From the NCBI GenBank assembly GCA_028718465.1, contig JAQULX010000043.1, positions 1-6,555 of the forward strand: 6,555 nt of DNA, read 5' to 3'. Origin of the DNA: Dehalococcoidales bacterium (GTDB lineage: Bacteria > Chloroflexota > Dehalococcoidia > Dehalococcoidales > UBA3254). The notes under the pieces are model-generated. The model had not been told where the DNA came from. It searched no databases and saw only the letters and a list, made by a program, of their open reading frames with translations. Both the position numbers and the translations under genes were made by a program. Positions 5,118 through 6,555 of the stretch are shown here, piece after piece. The first letter of the stretch is position 1; each line of letters begins with the position of its first letter.

Positions 5118-6555
5118 GCTTGCCGCCTCTTTTTGTTGATGTATATGTATATCATAATACCAATGGCAATCACCGCTGCAATCAAACTTCCAAATAACCA
5201 CCAGGTAAAAGGTGAGGCTGGTTTATCCGGGGCAGGCGTTGTTGTAGACGGAGCCGTTGGGGAAGCCTGCGTCGGAACAGCAGTCGTCGGGGATGGTGAA
5301 GCAGTGGGTGATGACGACGGCAGCGGACTGGCCGGCTGAGTGGGCGTCGACGGCGGTGTCGGCACCTGGGTCGGCGTCACTTCACCCAGCAGCCCATAGG
5401 TGCTGAAGTGAGTGATTGAGGCTGTAACTGTCCCGGTCTGAGTATCGACCTGGCCGTCCAGAGCCTGCCACTGCGTCCCGTCCCAGAAAGCGATATACAG
5501 GTCTTCTTCGCTCATTCCATCAGGCAGGGCGGCAGGGTTATAGCTGAAGCTGAGTCTGACAGCGGGGTCAAAGGCAGCCCCATCCGGACCAAAGCTGTAA
5601 GCCAGGACCAGGGCGTGATCCGCCGGGGGAGCCGGAGGATCAGTTAGAGTCTCGAGGGTAAGGGCTGAGACCACTTCCCGGACATTTCTCGTTATCCTGG
5701 TGCCCTTGCTCCATTCCAGAGTCAACTTGCCGTCAGCCGACTTAAGCTGGGCTGCCGTCCGGGTACCGCTGCTGCCGGTCTTCAAGGCTGTTGCCGAATC
5801 CCATCCGGTCAGCCTGACTGTTACTGCGGACGACCCGCCTCCGCCTCCGCCGGATGAGCTAGTGGTAAAGACAGCGGTAATAATCTTATTATTATCTACG
5901 GTTACTTCCAGTGGATTGGCTATGCCGCCGGCGTCGCCGCTCCAACCATTGAAAGTCCAGCCGGGGGCCGGTGTGGCTGTAAGCCGGACCATCTCTCCCG
6001 GATCAAACAGGTCTTGATCAGGGTCCTTCGTGACCGTACCCTGCCCGGTTGTGTTGACTGTCAGCAAGTACTGGTTATAGGCAAAGATAGCTGTAATAGT
6101 CTTATCGCTGTCCATCACAATATTCACCGGATTGAGAGAGCCGGTCAGGTCACCTGACCAGCCGATGAAGTTCCAGCCGGGGGCGGGAACGGCGGTCAAG
6201 CGGACGGTATCTTCGTAATCATAGTCAGCCTGGTCAGGAACTCGGGCAATGCTGCCGCTGCCGGTCACACTGGTAGTTAAAATACAGGTCCTGATAATGA
6301 AGTTAGCAGTAATATTCTTATGGGTATTTATGTTTACATTCAGTGGATTGGCTTTACCATTGGCGTCGCCGCTCCAACCATTGAAAGTCCAGCCGGGGGC
6401 CGGTGTGGCTGTAAGCCGGACCGGCTCCCCCGGATCAAACAGGTCTTGATCAGGGTCCTTCGTGACCGTACCCTGCCCGGTTGTGTTGACTGTCAGCAAG
6501 TACTGGTTATAGGCAAAGATAGCTGTAATAGTCTTATCGCTGTCCATCACAATAT
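5111..6555 (-). CDS. Membrane-anchored surface protein with InlB-type repeats (5' partial)
   Basis: The gene enters from the right edge, so the N-terminus and any signal peptide are not visible. Numbering from codon 6550-6548, the order is: the end of one repeat (1-12); three 72-residue repeats (13-84, 85-156, 157-228) with the GWxFxGWSGD core of Listeria-Bacteroides (InlB B) repeats; a Ser/Gly linker (230-241, six Gly in a row); a beta-rich module (about 242-388) with PDGMSEEDLYIAFWDG and ending in HFSTYGLL; a Pro/Ser/Thr stalk (389-447); one membrane helix (449-471); and a KKRR tail (473-476). This is the design of a protein exposed outside the cell and held by a C-terminal anchor. No LPxTG sorting motif is present. 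Only one cysteine (C89) is seen. Adhesion or binding is plausible, but the ligand is unknown. The stop is TAG at 5113-5111. Confidence 0.92.
   Translation of the reverse strand, partial: IVMDSDKTITAIFAYNQYLLTVNTTGQGTVTKDPDQDLFDPGEPVRLTATPAPGWTFNGWSGDANGKANPLNVNINTHKNITANFIIRTCILTTSVTGSGSIARVPDQADYDYEDTVRLTAVPAPGWNFIGWSGDLTGSLNPVNIVMDSDKTITAIFAYNQYLLTVNTTGQGTVTKDPDQDLFDPGEMVRLTATPAPGWTFNGWSGDAGGIANPLEVTVDNNKIITAVFTTSSSGGGGGGSSAVTVRLTGWDSATALKTGSSGTRTAAQLKSADGKLTLEWSKGTRITRNVREVVSALTLETLTDPPAPPADHALVLAYSFGPDGAAFDPAVRLSFSYNPAALPDGMSEEDLYIAFWDGTQWQALDGQVDTQTGTVTASITHFSTYGLLGEVTPTQVPTPPSTPTQPASPLPSSSPTASPSPTTAVPTQASPTAPSTTTPAPDKPASPFTWWLFGSLIAAVIAIGIMIYIYINKKRRQAL
5867..6082 (-). repeat. InlB-type repeat unit 3 (type A)
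   Basis: This 72-residue unit runs from AYNQYLLTV to IITAVF and is last in the array, ahead of the Gly linker. Its first 49 residues match unit 1 except for M at position 187 in place of P; its last 20 or so residues diverge. Confidence 0.9.
6083..6298 (-). repeat. InlB-type repeat unit 2 (type B)
   Basis: This 72-residue unit runs from IIRTCILTTSV to KTITAIF. It keeps the APGWxFxGWSGD core but differs widely from units 1 and 3 in its first half and carries the only cysteine seen in the protein. Its last 12 residues equal the partial unit at the right edge. Confidence 0.9.
6299..6514 (-). repeat. InlB-type repeat unit 1 (type A)
   Basis: This 72-residue unit runs from AYNQYLLTV to NITANF. 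Its DNA is nearly identical to unit 3 over the first two thirds. Upstream of it, the last 12 residues of a further type B unit reach the window edge, so the array continues to the right. Confidence 0.9.

Noticed and set aside
4974..5201. Minus-strand frame of 75 codons overlapping the 3' end of the surface-protein gene
   Set aside because: It begins in the membrane-helix codons of the surface protein in another frame and runs into the terminal repeat of the IS; no ribosome binding site or family is seen.
5700..6449. Plus-strand open frames opposite the InlB repeats
   Set aside because: They repeat with the same period as the minus-strand repeats and have Pro-rich, low-complexity peptides; they are shadows.
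5867..6555. Regular repeats as a CRISPR array
   Set aside because: The repeats are in-frame 72-codon protein domains with coding variation, not short repeats with unique spacers.

Overview
The window looks like a piece of a bacterial chromosome. It holds a compact housekeeping operon on the minus strand, an AT-rich intergenic stretch with a decayed insertion element, and the 3' part of a large repetitive surface-protein gene, also on the minus strand. Protein style and context (InlB-type repeats, a Pro/Ser/Thr stalk with a C-terminal membrane anchor, two TTG starts, and rsmI / small CxxC protein / metG / polyprenyl synthase in a row) suggest an anaerobic Chloroflexota, perhaps Dehalococcoidia. 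That placement is an impression, not a demonstrated result.

Operon (about 3973 down to 175, minus strand). A good sigma70-like promoter lies just upstream of rsmI (16S rRNA C1402 2'-O-methyltransferase). Then come a 68-residue CxxC/CxxC zinc-binding protein, metG (methionyl-tRNA synthetase, two-zinc type without the C-terminal tRNA-binding domain) and a trans-polyprenyl diphosphate synthase. The small protein and the polyprenyl synthase both use TTG starts. Each has a Shine-Dalgarno sequence overlapping the stop codon of the gene before it, which points to translational coupling. A 21-bp palindrome sits between the zinc-protein gene and metG. The theme is translation (rRNA modification, tRNA charging) plus isoprenoid chain synthesis.

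Left edge (2-277, plus strand). An open frame enters from the left and converges on the polyprenyl synthase, overlapping its 3' end by 103 nt. It is probably the C-terminus of an unidentified protein.

Intergenic stretch (3950-5110). It holds a hairpin-bearing region with no gene, a possible 65-codon gene with its own promoter, and a 414-bp miniature insertion element. The element has 13-bp perfect terminal inverted repeats around the N-terminal quarter or so of an IS4-like DDE transposase on the minus strand. The rest of the transposase is deleted and its start is frameshifted.

Right edge (5111-6555, minus strand). This is the C-terminal part of a surface protein: 72-residue InlB B-type repeats in an A-B-A order, a Gly linker, a beta-rich module ending in an H-F-S motif, a Pro/Ser/Thr stalk, one transmembrane helix and a basic tail. 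The A repeats are almost identical in DNA at a 432-bp offset, so the array expanded recently. I see no evidence for an undescribed multi-gene system. The most informative items are the miniature element, the recent repeat duplication, the possible self-cleaving module and the palindrome in the operon.
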